From the NCBI GenBank assembly GCA_009919445.1, contig RGBY01000008.1:1-26599 (forward strand): a stretch of 26,599 bases of DNA. The letters are read 5' to 3'. The position numbers were made by a program, and so were the translations under genes. The notes under the pieces are model-generated. The model was not told where the DNA came from and searched no databases. It worked only from the letters and a program-made list of their open reading frames with translations. The stretch comes from Planctomycetia bacterium (GTDB taxonomy: Bacteria > Planctomycetota > Planctomycetia > Pirellulales > UBA1268). How positions within the stretch are numbered: the stretch's first letter is position 1; every line of letters starts with the position of its first letter. Below are positions 1 through 8,129 of this stretch, piece after piece.

Positions 1-396
1 TGAGTGCATGGCACAGTGCAGGTTCACCGCCGGCACGCCATCGTGATGGGCCTTGAGGATGCGGTCGACATAGGGTCGTTCTGAGACACCCGCACTGCAC
101 TCGTCGTGGATGACGACATCAAAGTCCCGAGCCCAGCCATCCGACTCATAAATTTCAAACCGTGCATTGACTGAGGTGTCGGGGTTGTAGATCACCTCAA
201 CCACGGCGTTGATCCGCGACTCAATTCCTTTCTTGAGGAGCTTGGTTTGGGTGGCGTAGTCATGGCAGCACCCCCCTGCGACCAACAAGACCTTCAGTGG
301 CTTGGCCGCGTCATCTGCAGCCACCACTGGTCGACAGATCAGACCAGCCAACACAAAAACAGGAACCAAAACCGCCAGGACTCGGAAGGAACGCAT
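1..396 (-). CDS. ThuA domain protein, secreted (N-terminal part, cut by window edge)
   Basis: The leftward frame opens with ATG at 396-394 and stays open to position 1, giving 132 codons with no stop. The first 25 or so residues form a signal peptide: MRSFR, then a hydrophobic run ending in RPVVAADDA. A typical ThuA (trehalose-utilisation-like, class I glutamine amidotransferase fold) beginning follows: KVLLVAGGCCHDY, then IESRINAVVEVIYNPDTSV, DFDVVIHDECSAG and VPAVNLHCAMHS. ThuA-domain proteins are abundant in planctomycetes and are usually placed in sugar metabolism, but their reaction is not established. A purine-rich AGAAAGAG lies just upstream of the ATG. The gene is divergent from the endonuclease at 601. 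It differs from the second ThuA protein in this window (21698-22837), so the two are not a recent duplication. Confidence 0.88.
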   Translation of the reverse strand, partial: MRSFRVLAVLVPVFVLAGLICRPVVAADDAAKPLKVLLVAGGCCHDYATQTKLLKKGIESRINAVVEVIYNPDTSVNARFEIYESDGWARDFDVVIHDECSAGVSERPYVDRILKAHHDGVPAVNLHCAMHS

Positions 397-558
397 CGCG
401 GACTCTTTCTGGTAATTGGGTACGTGGAGGGAGTGCGTGGACGAGGCGTGCATCATACCCAACCGCGACCCCCTTTGCCTGATCGCTACCCCTTTCCAGC
501 ATCGGCTCCGCCGGCTGGCCCAACTGGTAAGGCGTAGCGGCAAATCACCCGTCATCTG

Positions 559-596
559 CCTCTGCGGCAAACCCCGGCCGATGCAAGGGGCAGAGG
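559..596 (+). promoter_or_regulatory. Possible hairpin covering the ribosome binding site of the endonuclease gene
   Basis: CCTCTGC at 559-565 is an exact inverted copy of GCAGAGG at 590-596. The right arm contains the purine-rich ribosome binding site (AGAGGGG) that lies just before the ATG at 601. An inner CCCC/GGGG pairing (572-575 with 587-590) could add to the fold or compete with it. If it forms, the hairpin would hide the binding site. This is seen by eye only; no folding energy was computed. Confidence 0.3.
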
Positions 597-600
597 GGTC

Positions 601-1560
601 ATGGCGGTGGCAGCACAAACAGCACGAATCTGGCGACAACTCCTGGCGGCAGTCATTCTCGTCGGGGGCATGCTACTGCCAGTTCGGCTCCAGGCAGCCG
701 CCTCACGTCCGGCAGACACTGTTGTGATTGCCAGTTTTAATATCCAAGTCTTTGGCACCTCGAAACTTGCCAAACCCCACGTTGTCGACGTCCTCTCCAA
801 AGTGGTCCGCAACTTTGATGTGGTCGCCATCCAGGAGGTGCGGGCCAAATCAAATGACGTGATCCCCAGTTTTGTGAAGCATGTCAACGCCGATGGCAGT
901 CGCTACCAATATGTTATTGGCCCGCGGCTGGGCCGTACGGTCAGCAAGGAACAGTACACCTTCCTCTACGACACCAGCCGGATCGAAGTCGATACAACCT
1001 CCGTCGGCACCATGCACGACCCGGGCGATCGGCTGCACCGACCACCCATGTTTGTCAGGTTTCGGGCCCGCACTCAGCCGGCCGAACAGGGCTTCACTTT
1101 TTGGATGATGAATTCCCACACCGACCCTGACGAGGTGCCGGAAGAAGTTGATGCCTTGGCTGATGCCTTTGCAGCACTGAAACTGGCCCGCCCCGATGAG
1201 GATGACATCATTCTGCTCGGTGACCTCAATGCCTCGCCCCAGCAGTTCGGTCGTCTGCGACAACTGCCCGACATCAACTGGGCCGTTTCGGGAACCACAA
1301 CCAACACCCGTCGCAGCAAAACCTATGACAATCTCATCTTCCAGCGCACAGCGACGGCAGAATACACCGGCAAGTGGGGGGTCCTTGATCTTCAGACGAC
1401 CTACAGCCTGAGCCTGAAGCAGGCCCTCGAAGTTTCTGATCACAATCCTGTCTGGGCTGCCTTCTCAGCAACCGAGGCCAGGCCAGCAGCCAGCGGAGGT
1501 GGCCGTGAGCCCCCAGCGTCACCCACACTCATCCCTGCGAACAGCGGTGCCACCAGGTAG
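601..1560 (+). CDS. Secreted endonuclease/exonuclease/phosphatase (DNase I-like) family protein
   Basis: The protein has 319 residues. Residues 1-33 look like a signal peptide (hydrophobic AAVILVGGMLLPV, then QAAAS), so the enzyme should act outside the cytoplasm. The metal-dependent DNase I-like fold is recognised from an ordered set of motifs: SFNIQVFG (45-52), the catalytic Glu in IQEVRA (E79), NSHTDPDE with H173, LGDLNA (D208, N210), YDNLIF (242-247) and SDHNPVW (D280, H281). All key residues are present, so a phosphodiesterase or nuclease activity is expected; the substrate (DNA, or a phosphorylated lipid or sugar) cannot be told. The tail after 290 is Pro/Ala/Gly-rich and probably disordered. 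The ATG at 601 has an AGAGGGG site a few bases upstream. The next gene follows after 57 bp. Confidence 0.88.
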   Translation: MAVAAQTARIWRQLLAAVILVGGMLLPVRLQAAASRPADTVVIASFNIQVFGTSKLAKPHVVDVLSKVVRNFDVVAIQEVRAKSNDVIPSFVKHVNADGSRYQYVIGPRLGRTVSKEQYTFLYDTSRIEVDTTSVGTMHDPGDRLHRPPMFVRFRARTQPAEQGFTFWMMNSHTDPDEVPEEVDALADAFAALKLARPDEDDIILLGDLNASPQQFGRLRQLPDINWAVSGTTTNTRRSKTYDNLIFQRTATAEYTGKWGVLDLQTTYSLSLKQALEVSDHNPVWAAFSATEARPAASGGGREPPASPTLIPANSGATR

Positions 1561-1617
1561 ACTTGAATTTCTTTTTCGGTCAGTTCTGCCATCTGGTCAG
1601 TGGGGCGATGTCGCACC

Positions 1618-2910
1618 ATGCGTTCTCTTCTAGGCCATTGCCTGCCGCGATCGGCTTTCAGCCGGGCAGGCACCACCTTTGCCCAGGTCAGCGGCAGGCT
1701 TCTGCTGGCCAGCGTGTCGCTCGTTGCCAGCCTCTGCCAAGCCGCAGGCACCGATGTCGTCTGGCATGACAATGGACCACCACTCCGCGGGCAGGTTTTT
1801 GCACGCAACCAAGATGGCCAGCTGCTTATGGCCGTACGCCGGGAGTGGCTGGCAGATCATGTTCCGGACGTCGCTGCACAGACAACCGCAGAAGAAGCCG
1901 ACCTATGCCGACAGGCCTGGCAGCAAGTCAAAACACGTCTGACTGAAGCGGCTGCTCAAGACGCCGGGCAGCAAGACGATAACCTGCAGGCCTTTCTCGA
2001 CCGGGAAGGCAACCGTATCGACCAGCTGCTCAGTCAGGAAGAAATCCCAGCCTTTCAGTTCACCTGGGTCCACCTACCGGTGACCTCTGTTCGCAGGGTC
2101 GAGGCAGCCGAACCCGAATGGCGACAGCTTGTGCAGTGGGGCTGGAGTGAAGATCTTCCCAATATCGAAACGCTTTCCCGGCAGCGGCTGCATGCGGTCC
2201 TGGAAGAAAAGCAGATTGACCCGGCTGCCAACCCACCTGCATTGAGTGACCGACTCCCACCCCTGCCGCAAACGGCGGTGGAGTGGCAGATACGCCTGGC
2301 GCTGCTTCAGGATGCCTTCGACTCCGGCGTCCGGTTTCAGGGAACCGGTCCCCTCATGCTGCGGACGACTCAGACACTGGACATTTCGTCGGTACTGCCA
2401 CTGATGCTGCAACTCCTTTCGGGTGAGGTCGACAAACTCCTCCCCAGCAGGCATGCGGGCGACCAGCAGCCAGCGGCCCCCATGAACGAGAGTCCTTCCT
2501 GGGTTGAATCGGCCCGGAAGCAGGCCAACCCCGAGGGCCGCTTTTTGGCCACCCACCTGAACCTTGATCTCGACCGGGCAAGGGTGGTGGTGCAGAGTCG
2601 TTTTGAAGTTCATCACACGGAGACAGGCTGGGAAACGATCTGGCAAGATCAGAGCGAAGCGAGTGCCGCCCAAGCCCGGCCCGATCTCGAGCAGCAAATT
2701 GCCGCCGACCCCCGTGTCCAACAGGTCCTTCAAGGAATGACTCTGCTGGGCCTGGCCGATCAGGCTGCCCTCAACCGCGCCCTCCGCTTTGGGGCAGCCA
2801 CCATGGAGGCCCACGAGGCTGTCGAACGCCGCTTTGCCACCTTTCGCAGTCGCTTCACCCAATACCTAGACCGGCCACCGCTCACCAGCCGCCGAGCCAC
2901 GAAACCCTGA
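1618..2910 (+). CDS. Secreted protein of unknown function
   Basis: The protein has 430 residues and I recognise no family. I chose the ATG at 1618; an in-frame GTG at 1600 would add six residues. A long basic N-region is followed by a hydrophobic core (RLLLASVSLVASLCQAAG, residues 27-44), consistent with export. Mature residues begin with VVWHDNGPPLRGQVF, reminiscent of planctomycete secreted proteins that open with a description-like beta segment, but this resemblance is weak. The rest is polar, rich in Gln, Ala and Glu, and mostly predicted helical, with repeated acidic/basic heptad-like stretches such as EEADLCRQAWQQVKTRL. There are no obvious catalytic motifs and few cysteines. It lies between the endonuclease and the DUF1559 gene on the same strand, which suggests co-transcription with the endonuclease only. 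Confidence 0.72.
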   Translation: MRSLLGHCLPRSAFSRAGTTFAQVSGRLLLASVSLVASLCQAAGTDVVWHDNGPPLRGQVFARNQDGQLLMAVRREWLADHVPDVAAQTTAEEADLCRQAWQQVKTRLTEAAAQDAGQQDDNLQAFLDREGNRIDQLLSQEEIPAFQFTWVHLPVTSVRRVEAAEPEWRQLVQWGWSEDLPNIETLSRQRLHAVLEEKQIDPAANPPALSDRLPPLPQTAVEWQIRLALLQDAFDSGVRFQGTGPLMLRTTQTLDISSVLPLMLQLLSGEVDKLLPSRHAGDQQPAAPMNESPSWVESARKQANPEGRFLATHLNLDLDRARVVVQSRFEVHHTETGWETIWQDQSEASAAQARPDLEQQIAADPRVQQVLQGMTLLGLADQAALNRALRFGAATMEAHEAVERRFATFRSRFTQYLDRPPLTSRRATKP

Positions 2911-3021
2911 GGAAAGCCCGCGGTCGTAGCATGCCTCCGATTCTTTTTGCTTGTCGGAGAACAGCCGCTTCACAAAAATGAAACGTGACGTTCTTCCCAG
3001 CAGCAGGAGGCTCAGGGGTCT

Positions 3022-4110
3022 GTGAGCCAGATGCTTTCTCCACCAGCCCAAATGATGCAGCCCACCAAAGGACGATCGCCCCGTCCGGTGGCAGCCTTTA
3101 CGCTGATCGAACTCTTGGTGGTCATAGCCATCATCGGGGTTCTTGTTGGGCTCCTCCTGCCGGCTGTGCAACAGGTCCGTGAAGCTGCCCGCCGGCTCGC
3201 CTGTGGCAACAATCTCAAGCAAATGGTGCTGGCCACGCACAACTACGCCTCAGCCAATGGCCACTTTCCGCCAAGCATGCAGCACACACCCGGCACCGCC
3301 TTCGCTGCCAACAATGGTTCATGGGGCGTCCATGGCCGTATCCTGCCGTACATCGAACAGGGTGTTGTTGCAGACCAGATCGATCTGGAGCAGCCCTGGG
3401 ATCAGGGCAGCAACGGCAGCGTCGTAGCCGCGACTCGGATTGACACATTCACATGCCCCAGTGAAGTCAATCTTTTCTTTCGCACCAAGAATGGAGCCGA
3501 TTACGTTTTCCCAACCACCTATGGCTTTAACTTTGGCACCTGGTTCATCTACGACCCAGCAACCGGTGCCGGCGGGGATGGCGCCTTCCACCCGAATTCC
3601 GCTTATCGCAGCAAGGTGTTCACAGACGGCCTTTCAAAAACACTGATGGCCAGCGAAGTGCGGGCCTTCACCGCCTATGTCCGCAACACGGCTGATCCAG
3701 GGGGCAGTTTCCCGGCTTCTGCGCCGCCTTCGGCACCAACCCAGATAGCGGCACTGGCCAATGGTGGTCAGTTGAAACTCGGTACGGACACCAACAGTAA
3801 TACTGGTCATACCGAATGGCCTGATGGTCGAGTCCACCACACCGGTTTTACGACCACCTTTCCGCCCAATGCAGTGGTTCCCTATAGCAGCGGCGGGACT
3901 GATTACACCATCGACTACAACTCACAGCAGGAGGGGAAGAGCAGTACCCAGAAAACCTATGCGGCGATTACGGCTCGGAGTTACCACGGCGATCTGGTCA
4001 ATGCCGCCATGATTGATGGCTCGGTGCGGCGAATCACGGAAACCATTCAACTGAAAATCTGGCGGGGGCTGGGCACTCGCAGGGGCGGCGAAGTGGCCAA
4101 TCCACCTTGA
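3022..4110 (+). CDS. DUF1559 protein with type II/IV pseudopilin N-terminus
   Basis: The protein has 362 residues. It carries a prepilin-type methylation and cleavage segment, AAFTLIELLVVIAIIGVLVG (residues 24-43), with the expected Glu at +5 (E30). It continues as LLLPAVQQVREAARRLACGNNLKQ, the hallmark of the very large planctomycete DUF1559 (SBP_bac_10 superfamily) group. The C-terminus has the usual SYHGDLVNAAMIDGSVRRI. These proteins are thought to be processed by prepilin peptidase and placed in the envelope as pseudopilins; their role is unknown. The residue before the cleavage site is Ala, not the usual Gly. The start is uncertain: GTG at 3022 follows AGGAGG (3005-3010) by 11 bases, while ATG at 3031 follows AGGGG. 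A loose CTCCGA/TCGGAG inverted pair lies upstream at about 2936-2968. Confidence 0.93.
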   Translation: MSQMLSPPAQMMQPTKGRSPRPVAAFTLIELLVVIAIIGVLVGLLLPAVQQVREAARRLACGNNLKQMVLATHNYASANGHFPPSMQHTPGTAFAANNGSWGVHGRILPYIEQGVVADQIDLEQPWDQGSNGSVVAATRIDTFTCPSEVNLFFRTKNGADYVFPTTYGFNFGTWFIYDPATGAGGDGAFHPNSAYRSKVFTDGLSKTLMASEVRAFTAYVRNTADPGGSFPASAPPSAPTQIAALANGGQLKLGTDTNSNTGHTEWPDGRVHHTGFTTTFPPNAVVPYSSGGTDYTIDYNSQQEGKSSTQKTYAAITARSYHGDLVNAAMIDGSVRRITETIQLKIWRGLGTRRGGEVANPP

Positions 4111-4286
4111 GAGGCGGCCCAGACCGAAACAGCCCGTTCCAACCGGAAAAGCCGTGTGTTTTCTTCCCGTCGCGCATCGCGGCTGCCGCTTTGGTACGCT
4201 CAAAGTTGAGGAAGGGATTCCCATCGCCAAGCGGCATGCACACGGATGTGATGGATTCCATACCCTCGGAGACATGACGCACCGTG

Positions 4287-5450
4287 ATGCGATCAACCCG
4301 CTGGAGGGCAGCCTGCCTCCCCTCGGCTCTGCTGATTGGCCTGTTCTGGCTAGTGGCTTCCCAACCGGTCAGTGCTGCCTGGATCGGTGAGCATGCAGCG
4401 CGGATCTATCGAGAAGACCCCCGGCCTGCGGGCGACCTGCCAGCTGGCATCAGCACCAGCCAAGACCTGATCGTCGTTCCGACGTCACCACGGCGGCGGC
4501 TCTCCCGTCGGGCTCAGCGTCGGCTCCAAAGGCGGGGCATCCAGGTTCTCCCTGAGGGCTCCTCTGCGCTGGTTGGGTTACAAGCTCCTGTCCCGCCGCA
4601 CAGCGGCCTGCCGATTGACCACCGAGGGCTTCCCTATGGAACAGGCGATAACTTCAGTCGGCTGAACTTGCATCTACCCGGTGGCTGCCGAGAGGGTCGC
4701 CTGCCCCTGGTCGTCTGGGTACCGGGTACGGACTGGTCGGATGGCTCTCGAGACGAATGCCCCTTGGTCTGGCTGACGAGTCGGGGCTTCGCGGTGGCCA
4801 GCATTAGCTACCATCCTAGTCAGGCAGCAACCTTTCCGGCCCAGCGGGATGACTGCCGCATGGCAATCACACGGATCGCTGAGGACGCTGCCGTCTGGGG
4901 GATTGATCCGTCACGCGTTGCCGTTGTGGGCCGAGCCGCTGGTGGCCATCTAGCGGCGCTGGTGGGGCTCGATGAACAGACCACTGAGTCACCAACAGAC
5001 GACACCCCCCAGGCTGCCTTTCGGGTTGCCTCGATCTGTGGCATCTCCATGATCTCGCATCTGCCCACCCTTGGACCCGATCACGACCGAGCCAACTCAG
5101 CTGCCAGCCGCCTGATTGGTGGCCCGCTTCCAGAACTACGGGAAGCCGCCTTGGCGGCCAGCCCCCTTCGCTATGCATCGGCCGGTGATCCGCCAACGCT
5201 GCTGATCCATGCCCGTAGCACCACCATTCCAGCCAGTCAGAGCGAACGGCTGCATGCGACTCTGCAGGCCGCCGACGTGGAAAGCACACTCGTGCTTACC
5301 GACGAAGAGCCCGAACTGACGCCTTCCAGCCAGACCGGTCAACTCCTGCTGACCTTCCTGCGTCGCACCCTTACCAGTGAGGTCGACAGCGTGATCGTCC
5401 GGGAAAATGCTGCGGAAGAACCCGGCCTCACCGGCTCAAACCGGTCTTGA
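4287..5450 (+). CDS. Secreted alpha/beta-hydrolase fold protein (BD-FAE/esterase-like), probably catalytically inactive
   Basis: The protein has 387 residues from ATG 4287 (a GTG directly before it, at 4284, is possible). Residues 1-31 are a signal peptide (ALLIGLFWLVASQPVSA). Residues 68-83 are a strongly basic Arg-rich stretch. The esterase/lipase core runs from about 115 to 360: NLHLPGG, LPLVVWVPGTDWSDGS, GFAVASISYHPSQAATFPAQ, WGIDPSRVAVVGRAAGGHLA. The fold and order match planctomycete esterases, but the catalytic parts do not. The oxyanion motif HGG(A/G)W is PGTDW (146-150), the nucleophile elbow GxSxG is GRAAG with Ala217, the acid-bearing HGxxDxxVP strand is HARSTTIP (308-315), and no His follows in the last 60 residues. 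I infer a pseudoenzyme, perhaps binding a carbohydrate ester. It could still be a distant hydrolase with relocated residues. Confidence 0.8.
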   Translation: MRSTRWRAACLPSALLIGLFWLVASQPVSAAWIGEHAARIYREDPRPAGDLPAGISTSQDLIVVPTSPRRRLSRRAQRRLQRRGIQVLPEGSSALVGLQAPVPPHSGLPIDHRGLPYGTGDNFSRLNLHLPGGCREGRLPLVVWVPGTDWSDGSRDECPLVWLTSRGFAVASISYHPSQAATFPAQRDDCRMAITRIAEDAAVWGIDPSRVAVVGRAAGGHLAALVGLDEQTTESPTDDTPQAAFRVASICGISMISHLPTLGPDHDRANSAASRLIGGPLPELREAALAASPLRYASAGDPPTLLIHARSTTIPASQSERLHATLQAADVESTLVLTDEEPELTPSSQTGQLLLTFLRRTLTSEVDSVIVRENAAEEPGLTGSNRS

Positions 5451-5508
5451 GTGATCGCCCGAAAACCACGACGCTCCCGCCTTTGTGTCGCCTGAGGAGT
5501 GTCGCTGA

Positions 5509-6381
5509 ATGTTCATGCCGGGCCCTGCTTTCACCCGTCGCGGCTGGCTCAAAACAACGCTGGCTGCCAGCAGCGGCCTGGCCGGCGGAGCCATTGCCGA
5601 GTCAGTCGCCATCGAGCCCCAACTGCTCGCTACCACCCATCTCGAATTCGGCACACCAGTGACGCAAGCGCAGCGACCACTCCGGGTTGTCCAGCTCAGC
5701 GATCTGCATCTCCGGGGAATCAATCGTCTCGAAGAAGACCTGCTCAAGGCAGTAACTGCCATGCAGCCCGACCTCTTAGTGCTGACCGGCGACGCAATCG
5801 ACCGCCACTGGGGTGTTGAACCACTGGCTGAATTTCTCGATGCCCTCCCAGCCACTGCCCACCGGCTGGCTATCATCGGCAACTGGGAATACCGGGCCGG
5901 CCTCGACGGCACGACCTTTCGTCGTCTGCTCGACCGTCATGGCTTCAGGTGCCTGCTCAATGAATCGGTCACCCTCGTCCATGAAGGACAGCCGCTGCTG
6001 ATCACGGGGCTGGATGATCTTGTCGCTGGTCGACCTGCTGCTCCGCCAGCCAGTCACCGGTGCGATCCCACGAGCGACCACCTCCTTCTGGCACACTGCC
6101 CCGCCACTCGTGATCAGCTGCCGCCGTTTGCCAGCCCGACCCCCAACCTCATCCTGAGTGGACATACTCATGGTGGGCAGATCGCCCCAGCCGGAATCTG
6201 CCTGGTCACACCGCCTGGCAGTGGTGACTACGTCGCCGGGTGGTACTGCACGAACGGCCCAGCGATGTATGTGTCTCGGGGAATTGGCACCTCGACCGTA
6301 CCGATTCGGCTGGGCTCGCTTCCGGAACTGGTGTGCCTGCAGTGGTGGCTGGGAAGTCGGACGACACTTCCCTCAGTCTGA
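5509..6381 (+). CDS. Tat-exported metallophosphoesterase (YkuE/YaeI-like)
   Basis: The protein has 290 residues. The N-terminus carries a twin-arginine signal (TRRGWLKTT, residues 9-17) followed by a small-residue stretch (AASSGLAGGAIAES), so it is expected to be folded and metallated in the cytoplasm and exported by Tat. Calcineurin-like motifs appear in order: SDLHLRG (D65, H67), LTGDAID (D95), GNWEYR (N125), LAHCP (H195) and SGHTHGGQI (H219, H221). The His of the usual GNH(D/E) is Trp126. YkuE/YaeI relatives act on phosphodiester lipids or nucleotide-lipids; the substrate here is unknown. The ATG at 5509 is supported by GAGGAG at 5494-5499, 9 bases upstream. The gene follows the pseudo-hydrolase by 58 bp and may be co-transcribed with it. 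Confidence 0.88.
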   Translation: MFMPGPAFTRRGWLKTTLAASSGLAGGAIAESVAIEPQLLATTHLEFGTPVTQAQRPLRVVQLSDLHLRGINRLEEDLLKAVTAMQPDLLVLTGDAIDRHWGVEPLAEFLDALPATAHRLAIIGNWEYRAGLDGTTFRRLLDRHGFRCLLNESVTLVHEGQPLLITGLDDLVAGRPAAPPASHRCDPTSDHLLLAHCPATRDQLPPFASPTPNLILSGHTHGGQIAPAGICLVTPPGSGDYVAGWYCTNGPAMYVSRGIGTSTVPIRLGSLPELVCLQWWLGSRTTLPSV

Positions 6382-6690
6382 ATCAGCTGCTCCTTAAGCT
6401 TCCACTCAGCGGTCGTCATAACCGGCACCGTCCGCACAGCACCCCTCTTTGTTCCTGCTTATGCAGCCTCCCTGGTCAGCGGGCCGATAGCAATCTTCGG
6501 TCGGGGAACGCTTTTCGCTCGCCATCCTGTGCGTGTGATTCCCTACGGCCCAACGCCGGTCTGATTTGGCACCCGCAATCGGTGCCAGGCAGTCCCGGTA
6601 CGCAACAAATCAGGGATCGCTGTCAACGTCTCCGCTTGGCACCGGTCCAAAACCAATCCTTCACCACCCCTCCTCCAAACGAGCACTTCT
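6382..6690. other. 309-bp intergenic region before the sigma factor gene
   Basis: I see no convincing gene here. It holds a perfect 7-bp hairpin, TGGCACC (6567-6573) and GGTGCCA (6581-6587) with a 7-base loop, not followed by a T-run. TTGGCACC appears again at 6636-6643, so the same octamer occurs twice, 70 bp apart, and could be a protein binding site in the sigma gene control region. No clear -10/-35 pair was found. The sequence just before the ATG at 6691 is C-rich and lacks a Shine-Dalgarno site. Confidence 0.5.
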
Positions 6691-7533
6691 ATGGAAACAT
6701 ACCTTCGCGACATCAATGAGACTGCCCTGCTGAACGCTGCCGAAGAAAAACAACTGGCTGTTCAGATTCAGCAGGGCAACGCTGCTGCCCGCGACCACAT
6801 GGTGCGTGCCAATCTTCGCCTCGTGGTCAACATTGCTCGTGGCTACGCCAATCGGGGACTCCCTCTTCCGGATCTGATCGAAGAGGGCAACCTCGGCCTC
6901 ATCCGCGCGGTGGAAGGCTTTGACCCCACGGTTGGCACTCGCTTCAGCACCTACGCCAGTTACTGGATCAAACAGTCAATCAAGCGGGCCCTCATCAACA
7001 ATGGCAAGACGATCCGCATCCCCGCCTACATGGTCGAGATTCTGTCCAAGTGGCGACGGGCTTCCTCACGGCTCATCGACACCCTCGGTCGGACACCGAC
7101 CCCGGAGGAGGTGGCACGCATGCTCGGATTGGCCCGCAAGAAACTGCCGATTATCAAAAAAGCGATGCAGGTCAATCAGGCCGGACCGCAGACTGATCAA
7201 TCAGAAGGGGGCTGGTCGCTCGGTGACATCATTCAAGACGAGAATGCCCGCAGCCCGGCCGATGTGCTGCTGGATGAAGACACCTTGCAGCATGTGCTTC
7301 AGCGGATCGACGAACTCGACGAACGGGCGGCAACGATTATTCGGCTACGGTTTGGTCTTGGGGGGGGTGAGCCGATGACCCTGAAGGAAATTGGTAGTGT
7401 CTTGGGGCTGACCCGGGAGCGGGTCCGCCAGATCGAGTCCGAGACGCTGGCCTCGCTGGCGGCCGAAATTGAGGGTGCTCCACGGGCCACTCTCTCCATG
7501 CGGCCAGCCCAGCGGTTGCGACGGGGAGCCTGA
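6691..7533 (+). CDS. RNA polymerase sigma-70 family factor (RpoD-like, short)
   Basis: The protein has 280 residues and directs promoter recognition by core RNA polymerase. It starts directly at region 1.2 (METYLRDINETALL) and has no region 1.1, so it is a group 2/3-like factor and not the long primary RpoD. Region 2.1-2.2 includes LRLVVNIARGYANRG and DLIEEGNLGLIRAVEGFDP. Regions 2.3-2.4 include GTRFSTYASYWIKQSIKRA and KTIRIP. Region 3 spans about 116-195. Region 4.2 ends in a helix-turn-helix, MTLKEIGSVLGLTRERVRQI (229-248), with the -35-contacting RER kept. In region 2.4 the E. coli Q437 equivalent is Q95, but the T440 position is Lys98. The basic tail (RPAQRLRRGA) is unusual. It is followed by apt after 17 bp, so both are probably one transcript. 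Confidence 0.93.
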   Translation: METYLRDINETALLNAAEEKQLAVQIQQGNAAARDHMVRANLRLVVNIARGYANRGLPLPDLIEEGNLGLIRAVEGFDPTVGTRFSTYASYWIKQSIKRALINNGKTIRIPAYMVEILSKWRRASSRLIDTLGRTPTPEEVARMLGLARKKLPIIKKAMQVNQAGPQTDQSEGGWSLGDIIQDENARSPADVLLDEDTLQHVLQRIDELDERAATIIRLRFGLGGGEPMTLKEIGSVLGLTRERVRQIESETLASLAAEIEGAPRATLSMRPAQRLRRGA

Positions 7534-7550
7534 TCGGGAAACTATTGCGT

Positions 7551-8063
7551 ATGGACCTCACTGCACACATCCGGGCGGTGCCCGACTTTCCCAAGCCGGG
7601 CATCCTGTTTCGAGACATTACACCCCTCTTGGCCGATCACGCAGCTTTTGCTGCGGCGATCGACCGGCTGGCGGAACCCTGGCAGGGCACTCCCATCGAT
7701 GCAGTGGCCGCCGTTGAAGCACGCGGGTTTCTCTTTGCCGGACCACTGGCCCTCAAACTTGGTGTTGGGCTCATCCCCGTGAGGAAACCGGGCAAACTTC
7801 CTGCGGAGACGATCAGTTATCGCTATGACCTAGAGTACGGCAGTGACGAACTGGAGATGCACTGCGGTATCCTCAAAGAAGCAGCCCGGGTACTCGTTGT
7901 CGATGATGTGCTGGCAACCGGCGGCACAGCTGAAGCGTGCGTCAAGCTGATTGAGTCAGCGGGTGCAGCGGTCGCTGGATGCTCATTCCTAGTCGAACTG
8001 GAAGGGCTTGGCGGCCGGGAGCGTCTTGGGTCACACCGGACTGAAACGGTCCTCACCTACTGA
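7551..8063 (+). CDS. apt: Adenine phosphoribosyltransferase
   Basis: The protein has 170 residues, normal for Apt. It converts adenine and PRPP to AMP and pyrophosphate in purine salvage, in the cytosol. The N-terminal adenine-side segment reads AVPDFPKPGILFRDITPLL (9-27). VEARGFLFAGPLA follows (55-67), then the flexible loop RKPGKLP (78-84). The PRPP-binding motif is VLVVDDVLATGGT (114-126). The end, CSFLVELEGLGGRERL, is also typical. I chose ATG 7551 because it gives the standard start MDLTAHIRAVPDFP; a TTG six bases earlier is less likely. It lies 17 bp after the sigma factor gene and 66 bp before mnmA, consistent with a small operon. Confidence 0.96.
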   Translation: MDLTAHIRAVPDFPKPGILFRDITPLLADHAAFAAAIDRLAEPWQGTPIDAVAAVEARGFLFAGPLALKLGVGLIPVRKPGKLPAETISYRYDLEYGSDELEMHCGILKEAARVLVVDDVLATGGTAEACVKLIESAGAAVAGCSFLVELEGLGGRERLGSHRTETVLTY

Positions 8064-8129
8064 CAGCTGCCGAGCCCCTGCCCGCGAGAACGCTGTTCAC
8101 CTCATCCACCGCCGCCACGACCCTGCCTC

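Noticed and set aside
2074..2862. A 262-codon leftward open frame opposite the unknown secreted protein
   Set aside because: It is antisense to a longer frame with a signal peptide, and its composition and lack of motifs fit a shadow. The same holds for 850-1443 and 8543-9184 on the minus strand.
6567..6587. Perfect hairpin considered as a terminator of the metallophosphoesterase gene
   Set aside because: No T-run follows it and it lies 186 bp after the stop, so I keep it only as a possible binding site in the sigma gene leader.
6240..6719. A rightward 159-codon frame between the metallophosphoesterase and the sigma gene
   Set aside because: It overlaps both genes, has a Ser/Pro/Arg-rich composition and no ordered segment; I treat the region as intergenic.
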